This document shows positions 1 through 4,299 of a DNA stretch of 5,354 nucleotides, piece by piece. A model generated the notes under the pieces. It made no database searches. It saw nothing but the letters and a program-made list of their open reading frames with translations, and was not told the DNA's origin. The stretch lies in NCBI GenBank assembly GCA_017379255.1, contig JAFNWZ010000119.1, positions 1 through 5,354 on the forward strand, written 5' to 3'. The DNA is from Akkermansia sp. (GTDB taxonomy: Bacteria > Verrucomicrobiota > Verrucomicrobiia > Verrucomicrobiales > Akkermansiaceae). A program made the position numbers and the translations under genes. Positions within the stretch are counted from its first letter, which is position 1. Each line of letters begins with the position of its first letter.

Positions 1-15
1 CCTGTGTTTTTGTCG

Positions 16-44
16 TTGCTGTTAAAATAATAGTGAGCTGTAAT
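16..44 (+). promoter_or_regulatory. possible promoter for the PH-domain operon
   Basis: A TTGCTG box (16-21) lies 17 bases before TGTAAT (39-44). The -10 matches TATAAT at 5 of 6 positions and the -35 matches TTGACA at only 3 of 6. The first 60 bases have 20 G/C by hand count, much lower than the genes that follow, as expected of a promoter region. Transcription would start near position 51, upstream of the first reading frame at 78. The weak -35 and the window edge make this tentative; the true promoter could lie to the left. Confidence 0.3.
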
Positions 45-77
45 TCGTTTACACTTAGTTAGAAAGATAACCTTTCA

Positions 78-302
78 TTGGCGTGGGAGGTCTGGAAGCA
101 CCACCAGATGGTGTTCCCGGTGGCGAAGGTCATGCTGCTCGACCGCAAGGTTTCCGGCAAGGGACTGGTGAGCCTGGTGCTGGGTAAGAGCACGATTTCC
201 AGCACCAACGATGTGCCTGACCCCGAAGGCTTCCTGAACCTCTCCCCGGCGGCTGCCGAAACCGTAGAGCCGCTTATCATGCAACTCGAATCTGAACAAT
301 AA
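78..302 (+). CDS. C-terminal fragment of a bPH-domain paralogue (possible gene remnant)
   Basis: This 74-codon frame starts at a TTG and ends 5 bases before the next gene. Its protein aligns with only the last part of the downstream PH-domain paralogues: 'VFPVAKVM' sits where they have 'VWPLESGM', 'GKGLVSLVLG' where they have 'GSGDLVLG', and 'EGFLNLSPAAAETVEPLI' where they have 'RGFMNVPDVRRVEQFL'. The N-terminal segment, the membrane helices and the 'RTVYVITNRRA' strand are absent. An in-frame TAG at 60-62 closes the frame upstream, and the preceding sequence is AT-rich with no visible homology to the missing half. GAAAG at 62-66 could act as a weak ribosome binding site. It may be the 3' remnant of a deleted copy, or a genuinely short protein expressed from the promoter at 16-44. 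The homology is fairly clear; whether it is translated is not. Confidence 0.45.
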   Translation: MAWEVWKHHQMVFPVAKVMLLDRKVSGKGLVSLVLGKSTISSTNDVPDPEGFLNLSPAAAETVEPLIMQLESEQ

Positions 303-307
303 CGCTT

Positions 308-871
308 ATGAAATTATCCGATACTGAACTGAGCTACGAGGAGCGCCAGATGGTGGAAAACAACCTGATGCGCGATGAAGAAATCCTCTGGGTAAGCAAG
401 CCCGTGCCCAGACTTTTCAGCGCCGGGAGTCTGGGCTCTTTCCTTTTCTCGCTTCCCTGGCTGGGCTTCATTGCTTTCTGGACCTGGGGCGCTGCGCAGG
501 GGAGCGCCATTTTTGCCTGTTTCTCCATTCCTTTCTGGTGTGTGGGGCTGGGCTTGTTCCTCTCCCCCTGGTGGAATCTGCGCACGCAGAAGCGCACCGT
601 GTACCTCATCACTTCCCGCCGTGCCATGGAGGTATACCCTGGCTTGTTCGGGGCGGTAAAGAACCGTGTGTGGCCGTTGGAATCCGGCATGGTGGAATCC
701 TGCACGGTGCGCAAGGACGGCAGCGGCGACCTGGTGCTGGGTTACGAGGAACGCCACAGCCGGAATGGTTCCCACACGGTGAGCCGGGGCTTCATGAATG
801 TGCCCGATGTGCGCCGTGTCGAGCAGTTCCTCTACGACCTGACCGAGGAAAAGCCTGAGATTCAGGAATGA
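308..871 (+). CDS. two-helix membrane protein with bacterial PH-like domain (copy 1)
   Basis: The 187-aa protein has a charged N-terminus ending in 'EEILWVSKP' (residues 24-32), two hydrophobic segments at about 41-62 and 65-86, and a C-terminal domain at about 96-178. That domain has 'RTVYLITSRRAMEV' (96-109), 'RKDGSGDLVLG' (135-145) and 'RGFMNVPDVRRVEQF' (160-174). This order and the 'YxITxRRA' strand are typical of bPH_2/DUF304-type PH-like membrane proteins, whose domain is expected on the cytosolic side. No enzyme motif is visible and the role is unknown. No ribosome binding site precedes the ATG, which lies 5 bases after the stop of the upstream fragment, so translation may be coupled. 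It overlaps the next gene by ATGA. It is the most diverged of the three two-helix copies, and its N-terminus is unlike those of copies 2 and 3. Confidence 0.88.
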   Translation: MKLSDTELSYEERQMVENNLMRDEEILWVSKPVPRLFSAGSLGSFLFSLPWLGFIAFWTWGAAQGSAIFACFSIPFWCVGLGLFLSPWWNLRTQKRTVYLITSRRAMEVYPGLFGAVKNRVWPLESGMVESCTVRKDGSGDLVLGYEERHSRNGSHTVSRGFMNVPDVRRVEQFLYDLTEEKPEIQE

Positions 872-965
872 AATCCGCCGACCCCAGAGATTTCGGGCTG
901 AATGCTGCACAGTGTGAGAGGGTGCGCGCCGCCTTGCAGCCCGGTGAGGTGCTGCGCTGGGCGGG
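868..965 (+). repeat. near-identical 98-bp 5' tract, first copy
   Basis: This tract matches 1446-1543 at 95 of 98 positions (offset 578). The differences are C884/T1462, which changes Pro to Leu, T906/C1484 and A909/G1487, both silent. Similarity collapses right after it, at the start of the membrane segment, and does not extend upstream of the ATG. Confidence 0.9.
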
Positions 966-1449
966 GAAGCCCTTGGTTTTCCGGAGTATCGATTGGGGAA
1001 AGGTGATAGGGCTGGCGCCCCTGCTGGCTGTGTTCGGCGGCCTGGGGGGCATGGTTCTTTATTCACTGGCGGCCGGCGAAATCGCGGTGAGTGGTTTTCC
1101 TTTGCTGGCGGCGCTGGTCCTGGCTCTCCTTTTTGTGATGTTGCCCCTGGCCGCAGTGCTCACGCCTTTCTTCCGCGCGTGGAGTCGGCGGAACACGGTC
1201 TATGTCATCACGAACCGCCGGGCTTTCATTTGTGGCATGGGGGAGGGTTCATGGCGCTTGCAGCGCGATATGGTAGCCAGTAATTTCCAGCGTAAGGATG
1301 GTAGTGGCAATCTGGTGTTTGCCGTGAGCTGGGAATCCGACACGAAGGGTGTTCTCCGGAAAGTTGAAAAAGGATTCATGAATATCCACGATATCCGGCT
1401 GGTAGAAGAGATGCTGGAAAAAGCTATAGCAGAAAGGGTGAAAGCATGA
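868..1449 (+). CDS. two-helix membrane protein with bacterial PH-like domain (copy 2)
   Basis: The 193-aa protein opens with an amphipathic cytosolic segment ending in 'LQPGEVLRWAGKP' (23-35), then has hydrophobic helices at about 46-68 and 77-101. A PH-like domain follows at about 108-188, with 'NTVYVITNRRAFICG' (109-123), 'RKDGSGNLVF' (142-151) and 'KGFMNIHDIRLVEEML' (168-183). The family is the same as its neighbours, and a membrane-tethered scaffold or sensor role is only a guess. The ATG lies inside the ATGA overlap with the previous stop, and the stop again overlaps the next start by ATGA, so the genes are translationally coupled. Its first 98 bases are almost identical to those of copy 3, while the following membrane segment is quite different. 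The start is supported by that conserved N-terminus, which begins exactly at this ATG in both copies. Confidence 0.9.
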   Translation: MKSADPRDFGLNAAQCERVRAALQPGEVLRWAGKPLVFRSIDWGKVIGLAPLLAVFGGLGGMVLYSLAAGEIAVSGFPLLAALVLALLFVMLPLAAVLTPFFRAWSRRNTVYVITNRRAFICGMGEGSWRLQRDMVASNFQRKDGSGNLVFAVSWESDTKGVLRKVEKGFMNIHDIRLVEEMLEKAIAERVKA

Positions 1450-1543
1450 AATCCGCCGACCTCAGAGATTTCGGGCTGAATGCCGCGCAGTGTGAGAGGG
1501 TGCGCGCCGCCTTGCAGCCCGGTGAGGTGCTGCGCTGGGCGGG
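1446..1543 (+). repeat. near-identical 98-bp 5' tract, second copy
   Basis: This is the partner of the tract at 868-965, with three substitutions and no indels. It covers the start codon and the first 33 codons of PH-domain copy 3. Direct repeats of this length inside an operon could also recombine and delete one gene, leaving a copy 2/3 hybrid. Confidence 0.9.
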
Positions 1544-2027
1544 CAGTCCCGTTATCCGACATTTTGAGCCCGACAAGGTGAATCGTGTGGTGGGCGTACT
1601 CTTTTTCTTGCCTTTCGGCCTAATCGGAGCAGCTTTGATGTATTTTCTTCTGGCGGGGCGCATGCACACGGACTCGCTGACCAGTCTGGTTCTCTGCTGG
1701 TTGATGGCTATCATATTTTTCATGGTGCCCATCATTGCGTGTATCATTGCTCCGCGGGTGCATGCTGCCGGGCTTCGGCGTACGGTTTATGTTATCACCA
1801 ATCGGCGGGCTGTCGTGTGCGGTCAGGGAACGGAATCCTGGTCGCTGGCGCCGGGGATGGTGATATCAAATCAGCAGGCTAAGGATGGCTGCGGGAATCT
1901 GGTCTTTTCCTTGCGCCCCAATGAAGACCACCCTGGCTGGGTGGAGTTCGGATTCATGGATATCCGCGATGTGCGCCTGGTGGAGGAAATTCTGGAAAAT
2001 GCTATATCTGAAAGGGAAAACGCGTGA
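1446..2027 (+). CDS. two-helix membrane protein with bacterial PH-like domain (copy 3)
   Basis: This is a 193-aa paralogue of copy 2. Residues 1-33 match copy 2 at 32 positions, ending in 'LQPGEVLRWAG'. Hydrophobic helices lie at about 48-70 and 78-102, and the PH-like domain covers about 110-188. It has 'RTVYVITNRRAVVCG' (112-126), but the family 'KDGSGNLV' reads 'KDGCGNLV' (146-153), and 'GFMNI' is 'GFMDI' (169-173). An AAAGGG (1433-1438) lies 7 bases before the ATG inside the end of the previous gene. The same arrangement occurs before copy 4, so coupling with re-initiation is likely. The stop overlaps the next GTG start as GTGA. Both ends of the gene therefore resemble copy 2, in keeping with an ancient tandem duplication, but the middle has drifted. 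The function is unknown. Confidence 0.9.
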   Translation: MKSADLRDFGLNAAQCERVRAALQPGEVLRWAGSPVIRHFEPDKVNRVVGVLFFLPFGLIGAALMYFLLAGRMHTDSLTSLVLCWLMAIIFFMVPIIACIIAPRVHAAGLRRTVYVITNRRAVVCGQGTESWSLAPGMVISNQQAKDGCGNLVFSLRPNEDHPGWVEFGFMDIRDVRLVEEILENAISERENA

Positions 2028-2464
2028 TAAGGCCCGATGAACAGACCCGCTTATGTGCCGAGCTGCTGCCCGGCGAGGAGGTGCTGTGGCAGGGGCGCCC
2101 GCAGCTGCCAGTGGTGAACAGCGCCACGCTGCCGCTGTTCCTGCTATCGCTAATCTGCCCGCTGCTGCTGGTGTTCCCCCTCATGCAGCAGCGCCGCCTG
2201 CGCCGCACGCTCTATGTGCTTACCGACCGCCGCATCCTGGTCTACCGCGCCAATTGGTGGCGCGGCGTGCAGCGCCACGCCTGGCCGCTGGAGCCCGGCA
2301 TCATCACCTCCCGCGTACACCGCCCCGGTGGCAGGGGCGACCTCATCATGGAATATACCTACGGCCGCCGTGTTTCGGAAGACAAAGGTTTTCTCAATGT
2401 GCCCGATGCCCTGCGCATCGCCCGCCTGGTTGATGAGGCGGAGAAGAAACTGAATTGTGCCTGA
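2024..2464 (+). CDS. short PH-like membrane protein with one helix (copy 4)
   Basis: This 146-aa member has the family entry motif 'LLPGEEVLWQGRP' (14-26), a single hydrophobic stretch at about 34-54 instead of two, and a PH-like domain at about 60-140. The domain has 'RTLYVLTDRRILV' (61-73), 'WPLEPGII' (87-94), 'GGRGDLIME' (102-110) and 'KGFLNVPDALRIARL' (121-135). The start is GTG, set by the GTGA overlap with the previous stop and by AAAGGG at 2011-2016 with 7 bases spacing. With one helix, its topology must differ from copies 1-3 or depend on a partner. Its base composition is richer in G/C: hand counts give 41 of 60 in 2161-2220 against 32 of 60 in 1621-1680 of copy 3. It may therefore be an older native member or have a different history. 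The function is unknown. Confidence 0.87.
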   Translation: MIRPDEQTRLCAELLPGEEVLWQGRPQLPVVNSATLPLFLLSLICPLLLVFPLMQQRRLRRTLYVLTDRRILVYRANWWRGVQRHAWPLEPGIITSRVHRPGGRGDLIMEYTYGRRVSEDKGFLNVPDALRIARLVDEAEKKLNCA

Positions 2465-2991
2465 TGGCGGATAGATGTATGTTCCGGTTGTGCATTCTGA
2501 TGGGGTGTTTTGTGTGGGCTTCTGCGCTGGCGCAGGCGTCTCCGGCGTATGGGCAGTCGCTCAGCTCTGCCTGCCATGGTAATGATGCGCTTTCGCGGGC
2601 TATTGCTGAGGGCGATATCGCGCGCATCGGGAAAGTATTGGATAGCGGGAGCAGCGTGAACAGGTCTGTAGAATGCCATTTTGCCGAGGGGTACACGGTT
2701 ACGCTCACTCCTCTGGCAGAGGCTTTGTTCCGTTATGTGGGCGGATTCCCGGAGGAAGAGGAAAAGGGGGTAGCGGTGGTGCAATACCTCATCAGCCGAG
2801 GGGCAGACATCAACGCCGCCATTCCGGAGACTGGCAGTACGCCGCTGCATCTCGCGGCTGGCGCACTGGATGGTTGCATAGCATTCCGCCTTTTTGCGAC
2901 GCTCCGTGAAGCCGGGGCTGATGTTTCCGCTCGTGATAACAAGGGGCAGACTCCCCTCGATGTTCTGAGAGAAACGCTGGAGGATTGGTGA
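2464..2991 (+). CDS. exported ankyrin-repeat protein
   Basis: The 175-aa protein begins with a Sec-type signal peptide. It has a short n-region with Arg, a hydrophobic core 'LCILMGCFVWASALA' (9-23) and a probable signal peptidase I site after Ala-Leu-Ala (21-23). 'LMGC' looks like a lipobox, but the hydrophobic stretch continues beyond the Cys, so a lipoprotein is unlikely. The mature part has about three ankyrin repeats. The first is at 39-66 ('ALSRAIAEGDIARIGKVLDS'), the second at 82-117 ('LISRGADINA') with an acidic 'PEEEE' insertion, and the third at 126-157 ('TPLHLAAGAL', 'EAGADVSARD'). A half repeat 'GQTPLDVL' ends the protein. Ankyrin repeats normally bind other proteins; here that would happen outside the inner membrane. 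The ATG overlaps the previous stop as TGATG, which favours this start. An ATG at 2479, with GGCGG 8 bases upstream, would also keep the signal peptide. The target is unknown. Confidence 0.85.
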   Translation: MADRCMFRLCILMGCFVWASALAQASPAYGQSLSSACHGNDALSRAIAEGDIARIGKVLDSGSSVNRSVECHFAEGYTVTLTPLAEALFRYVGGFPEEEEKGVAVVQYLISRGADINAAIPETGSTPLHLAAGALDGCIAFRLFATLREAGADVSARDNKGQTPLDVLRETLEDW

Positions 2992-3011
2992 AATGACAAA
3001 AAGGTCTGTGT

Positions 3012-3028
3012 GAGCCCCTGCGGGGCTC
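3012..3028. terminator. GC hairpin between convergent genes
   Basis: GAGCCCC (3012-3018) pairs perfectly with GGGGCTC (3022-3028) around a TGC loop. It lies between the ankyrin gene stop (2991) and the stop of the opposing gene (3033), where a bidirectional terminator is expected. No U-run follows on the + strand. On the - strand a run of five T appears about 10 bases later, so it is not a textbook intrinsic terminator. Confidence 0.5.
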
Positions 3029-3032
3029 GTAT

Positions 3033-3554
3033 TCACCCCGCAATCTGCTGGCGGGTGGCGAGGAAGGCGTTGAGTTCATCGAGCATGCGGCGCTGGGTGG
3101 GGCAGGCGCGGCGGCGGTCGCCCAGGAGCTTGCTGCAGGGTTCTATGCCGGCAAATTCGTAAGTGGTGAGGCCCAGGCGGCGCAGTTGCTCCAGCTGCTG
3201 CTCCAGTTCATTGTAGAAGAAGAGGGGCAGGGGGGCTTTTTCCGCGAGTTCGTGCAGGTCGATGACCACGGGCGGGGTCTGCAGGCGCAGGTGGTCGGCA
3301 ATGAGCGGCAGCCCGGCCTGGCGCAGCATGCGGGCAATGCGCTGGAAGAGGTAGTCCAGCGGCACGGCGTGCAGCGGGCATTTCTCCTCCAGGTAAATGA
3401 GGATGGCCTTGGCGATTTCCCCGCGGAAGGGCAGGCTGACTCCGGCGGAGTCGGCGGCCTGTTGCAACACATCCTCCAGCCAGGCGGCATCGTAGTCGGA
3501 GATGACGCAATGCCCGGTCTGCAGCAGCGGACGCTTGTTCTTGAAGGCTATCAT
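3033..3554 (-). CDS. uncharacterised protein coupled to nrdR, possibly ATP-cone-like
   Basis: I do not recognise this 173-aa family. It has no signal peptide or membrane segment, so it is probably cytosolic. The N-terminal half (about 15-90) is helical, with a segment 'VPLDYLFQRIARMLRQAGL' (64-82) followed by 'PLIADHLRL'. This aligns without gaps to the end of the NrdR ATP-cone ('VPSSVIGMKVIEKLQTIDP', 'VAYIRYV') in pattern: Val-Pro, a helix, a turn, then a final helix. The C-terminal half has 'FFYNELEQQLEQLRRLGL' (112-129), likely a short coiled coil, and two Cys (140, 151) in a basic region. The ATG overlaps the nrdR stop by one base (TAATG read on the - strand), so it is co-translated with nrdR. 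A role linked to nucleotide sensing or ribonucleotide reductase control is inferred from context only. Confidence 0.8.
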   Translation of the reverse strand: MIAFKNKRPLLQTGHCVISDYDAAWLEDVLQQAADSAGVSLPFRGEIAKAILIYLEEKCPLHAVPLDYLFQRIARMLRQAGLPLIADHLRLQTPPVVIDLHELAEKAPLPLFFYNELEQQLEQLRRLGLTTYEFAGIEPCSKLLGDRRRACPTQRRMLDELNAFLATRQQIAG

Positions 3555-4045
3555 TATTCGAGGTCGAGTTTGCGCTGCAGCGGGTCCTGCACGGTCTTGA
3601 TTTCCATGCGGCGCACCAGTTCGATGAATTCGTCCACCGTGCGGAACTGGCGGTACACGGATACGTAGCGGATGTAGGCCACGGGGTCGATGGTCTGCAG
3701 CTTTTCAATCACCTTCATGCCGATGACCGAGGAGGGCACCTCGCGCTGGTGGTCGCGGTGCAGGTCTGCCACGATTTCATCTACCGCGATATCCAGCTGG
3801 TCCATGCTCACCGGGCGTTTTTCGCAGGCTTTCACCATGCCGCGCAGTATCTTTTCGCGGTTCAGGGCCTCGTGCAGATTGTCGCGCTTGACCACGCGCA
3901 GCTCGGTGCGCTCAATCTGCTCGTAGGTGGTGTAGCGGTAGCCGCAGCGCAGGCATTCGCGCCGCCGGCGTATGCACGTGCCGTCTTTCGACATGCGCGA
4001 GTCTATCACCTTGTCATCCATGTATCCGCATTGTATGCATCGCAT
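3554..4045 (-). CDS. nrdR: transcriptional repressor NrdR
   Basis: NrdR is the ATP/dATP-responsive repressor of ribonucleotide reductase operons and binds paired 'NrdR boxes'. The 163-aa protein is slightly longer than the usual 150 or so. The N-terminal zinc ribbon has Cys3, Cys6, Cys31 and Cys34 ('MRCIQCG' and 'RRRRECLRCGYRYTTYE', residues 26-42), with the family 'DSR' at 15-17. An ATP-cone spans about 49-139, from 'LRVVKRD' to 'PVAYIRYVSVYRQF', and a short tail follows. The start is fixed because family members begin with Met-(Lys/Arg)-Cys. No ribosome binding site precedes it, and the predicted transcription start lies on or next to the ATG, suggesting a leaderless message. It is divergent from rubrerythrin and overlaps an uncharacterised gene downstream. 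No ribonucleotide reductase gene is in the window. Confidence 0.96.
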   Translation of the reverse strand: MRCIQCGYMDDKVIDSRMSKDGTCIRRRRECLRCGYRYTTYEQIERTELRVVKRDNLHEALNREKILRGMVKACEKRPVSMDQLDIAVDEIVADLHRDHQREVPSSVIGMKVIEKLQTIDPVAYIRYVSVYRQFRTVDEFIELVRRMEIKTVQDPLQRKLDLE

Positions 4046-4051
4046 GCGCCC

Positions 4052-4079
4052 AGATTAGCACAATTCCTTGTACCGTCAA
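4052..4079 (-). promoter_or_regulatory. nrdR promoter
   Basis: Read on the - strand, TTGACG (4079-4074) is 16 bases from TAATCT (4057-4052), preceded by TG one base away, which makes an extended -10. Both boxes are close to the sigma-70-type consensus. Counting 6-7 bases past the -10 puts transcription start at about 4046-4045, the first base of the nrdR start codon. Confidence 0.65.
4058..4073 (-). promoter_or_regulatory. imperfect palindrome in nrdR promoter spacer (possible NrdR box)
   Basis: The 16-base spacer reads GTACAAGGAATTGTGC on the - strand: ACAA and TTGT arms with outer G/C pairs and one mismatch. Against the NrdR-box pattern ACACWATATWTWGTGT I count 10 of 16 matches, with the outer arms fitting and the AT-rich centre not. 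Known boxes come in pairs about three helical turns apart, and I see no clear second one. Autoregulation is possible but unproven. Confidence 0.25.
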
Positions 4080-4126
4080 GCGGGAAATAGTGCCGTATCT
4101 GGTATATCAAGGCTTTACGTACGCGC

Positions 4127-4138
4127 GTGAATGTTCAC
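4127..4138. promoter_or_regulatory. palindrome GTGAATGTTCAC in the divergent control region
   Basis: GTGAA (4127-4131) and TTCAC (4134-4138) form a perfect inverted repeat around TG. Just upstream lie the self-complementary TACGTA (4116-4121) and ACGCGCGT (4121-4128). The site lies between the two divergent promoters, a place for a regulator. No known operator fits it well. Confidence 0.35.
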
Positions 4139-4142
4139 TTTT

Positions 4143-4164
4143 CCGAATCATTTGCCCGAATCAT
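4143..4164 (+). repeat. 9-bp direct repeat CCGAATCAT, 13-bp period
   Basis: CCGAATCAT occurs at 4143-4151 and again at 4156-4164, so the two copies are offset by 13 bases. The second copy also forms an inverted repeat, ATCAT (4160-4164) with ATGAT (4170-4174), around five A. The repeats sit upstream of the rubrerythrin promoter and could be regulator half-sites or A-tract-associated upstream elements. Confidence 0.4.
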
Positions 4165-4180
4165 AAAAAATGATAGAAAA

Positions 4181-4195
4181 TTAGAAAAGTTCTAA
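4181..4195 (+). promoter_or_regulatory. PerR-box-like palindrome upstream of rubrerythrin
   Basis: TTAGAAAAGTTCTAA is a perfect 6+3+6 inverted repeat. Against the Bacillus PerR consensus TTANAATNATTNTAA it matches 10 of the 12 defined positions. PerR is a Fur-family peroxide sensor that controls rubrerythrins in Clostridium. The site ends 8 bases before the -35, slightly further upstream than many repressor sites, so direct activation or a different Fur-family protein remains possible. The AT-richness here (15 G/C in 4141-4200) raises the risk of chance similarity. Confidence 0.45.
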
Positions 4196-4203
4196 AATAA
4201 CTA

Positions 4204-4232
4204 TTGACATACCGAAATGGTAGTGATACAGT
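4204..4232 (+). promoter_or_regulatory. rubrerythrin promoter
   Basis: A perfect TTGACA (4204-4209) is followed after 17 bases by TACAGT (4227-4232), with TG at 4224-4225 making an extended -10. A-rich sequence upstream could serve as an UP element. Transcription would start near 4239, giving a leader of about 60 bases before the ATG at 4300. Confidence 0.7.
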
Positions 4233-4238
4233 AGCTGC

Positions 4239-4258
4239 GTTCCCGTCAAACGGGTAAC
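4239..4258 (+). promoter_or_regulatory. hairpin at the 5' end of the rubrerythrin leader
   Basis: CCCGT (4242-4246) pairs with ACGGG (4250-4254) around CAA; GTT (4239-4241) and AAC (4256-4258) extend the stem with one bulged T. It would stand at the very start of the predicted transcript, a position where hairpins commonly stabilise messages. The remaining leader (4259-4299) is A/C-rich, 34 of 41 bases, and looks unstructured. Confidence 0.45.
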
Positions 4259-4299
4259 CTATACACGACAAACAACAACACAACGAAAGACACACGACT

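Noticed and set aside
314..1066. 250-aa open frame on the - strand opposite PH-domain copies 1 and 2
   Set aside because: Low-complexity Pro/Ala/Arg/His composition and no recognisable domain; it is the antisense shadow of two well-supported genes.
2245..2265. Inverted repeat CCGCGCCA / TGGCGCGG with 5-base loop inside PH-domain copy 4
   Set aside because: It encodes 'RANWWRG' within a conserved frame and lies far from any gene end; it is likely a by-product of GC-rich codons.
2503..2511. Lipobox-like 'LMGC' in the ankyrin protein signal peptide
   Set aside because: The hydrophobic core continues for several residues past the Cys and a good Ala-Leu-Ala site follows, so signal peptidase I cleavage is the better reading.
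3186..3668. 160-aa open frame on the + strand across the nrdR/partner junction
   Set aside because: It is antisense to nrdR and its coupled gene, spans their junction and has no domain resemblance.
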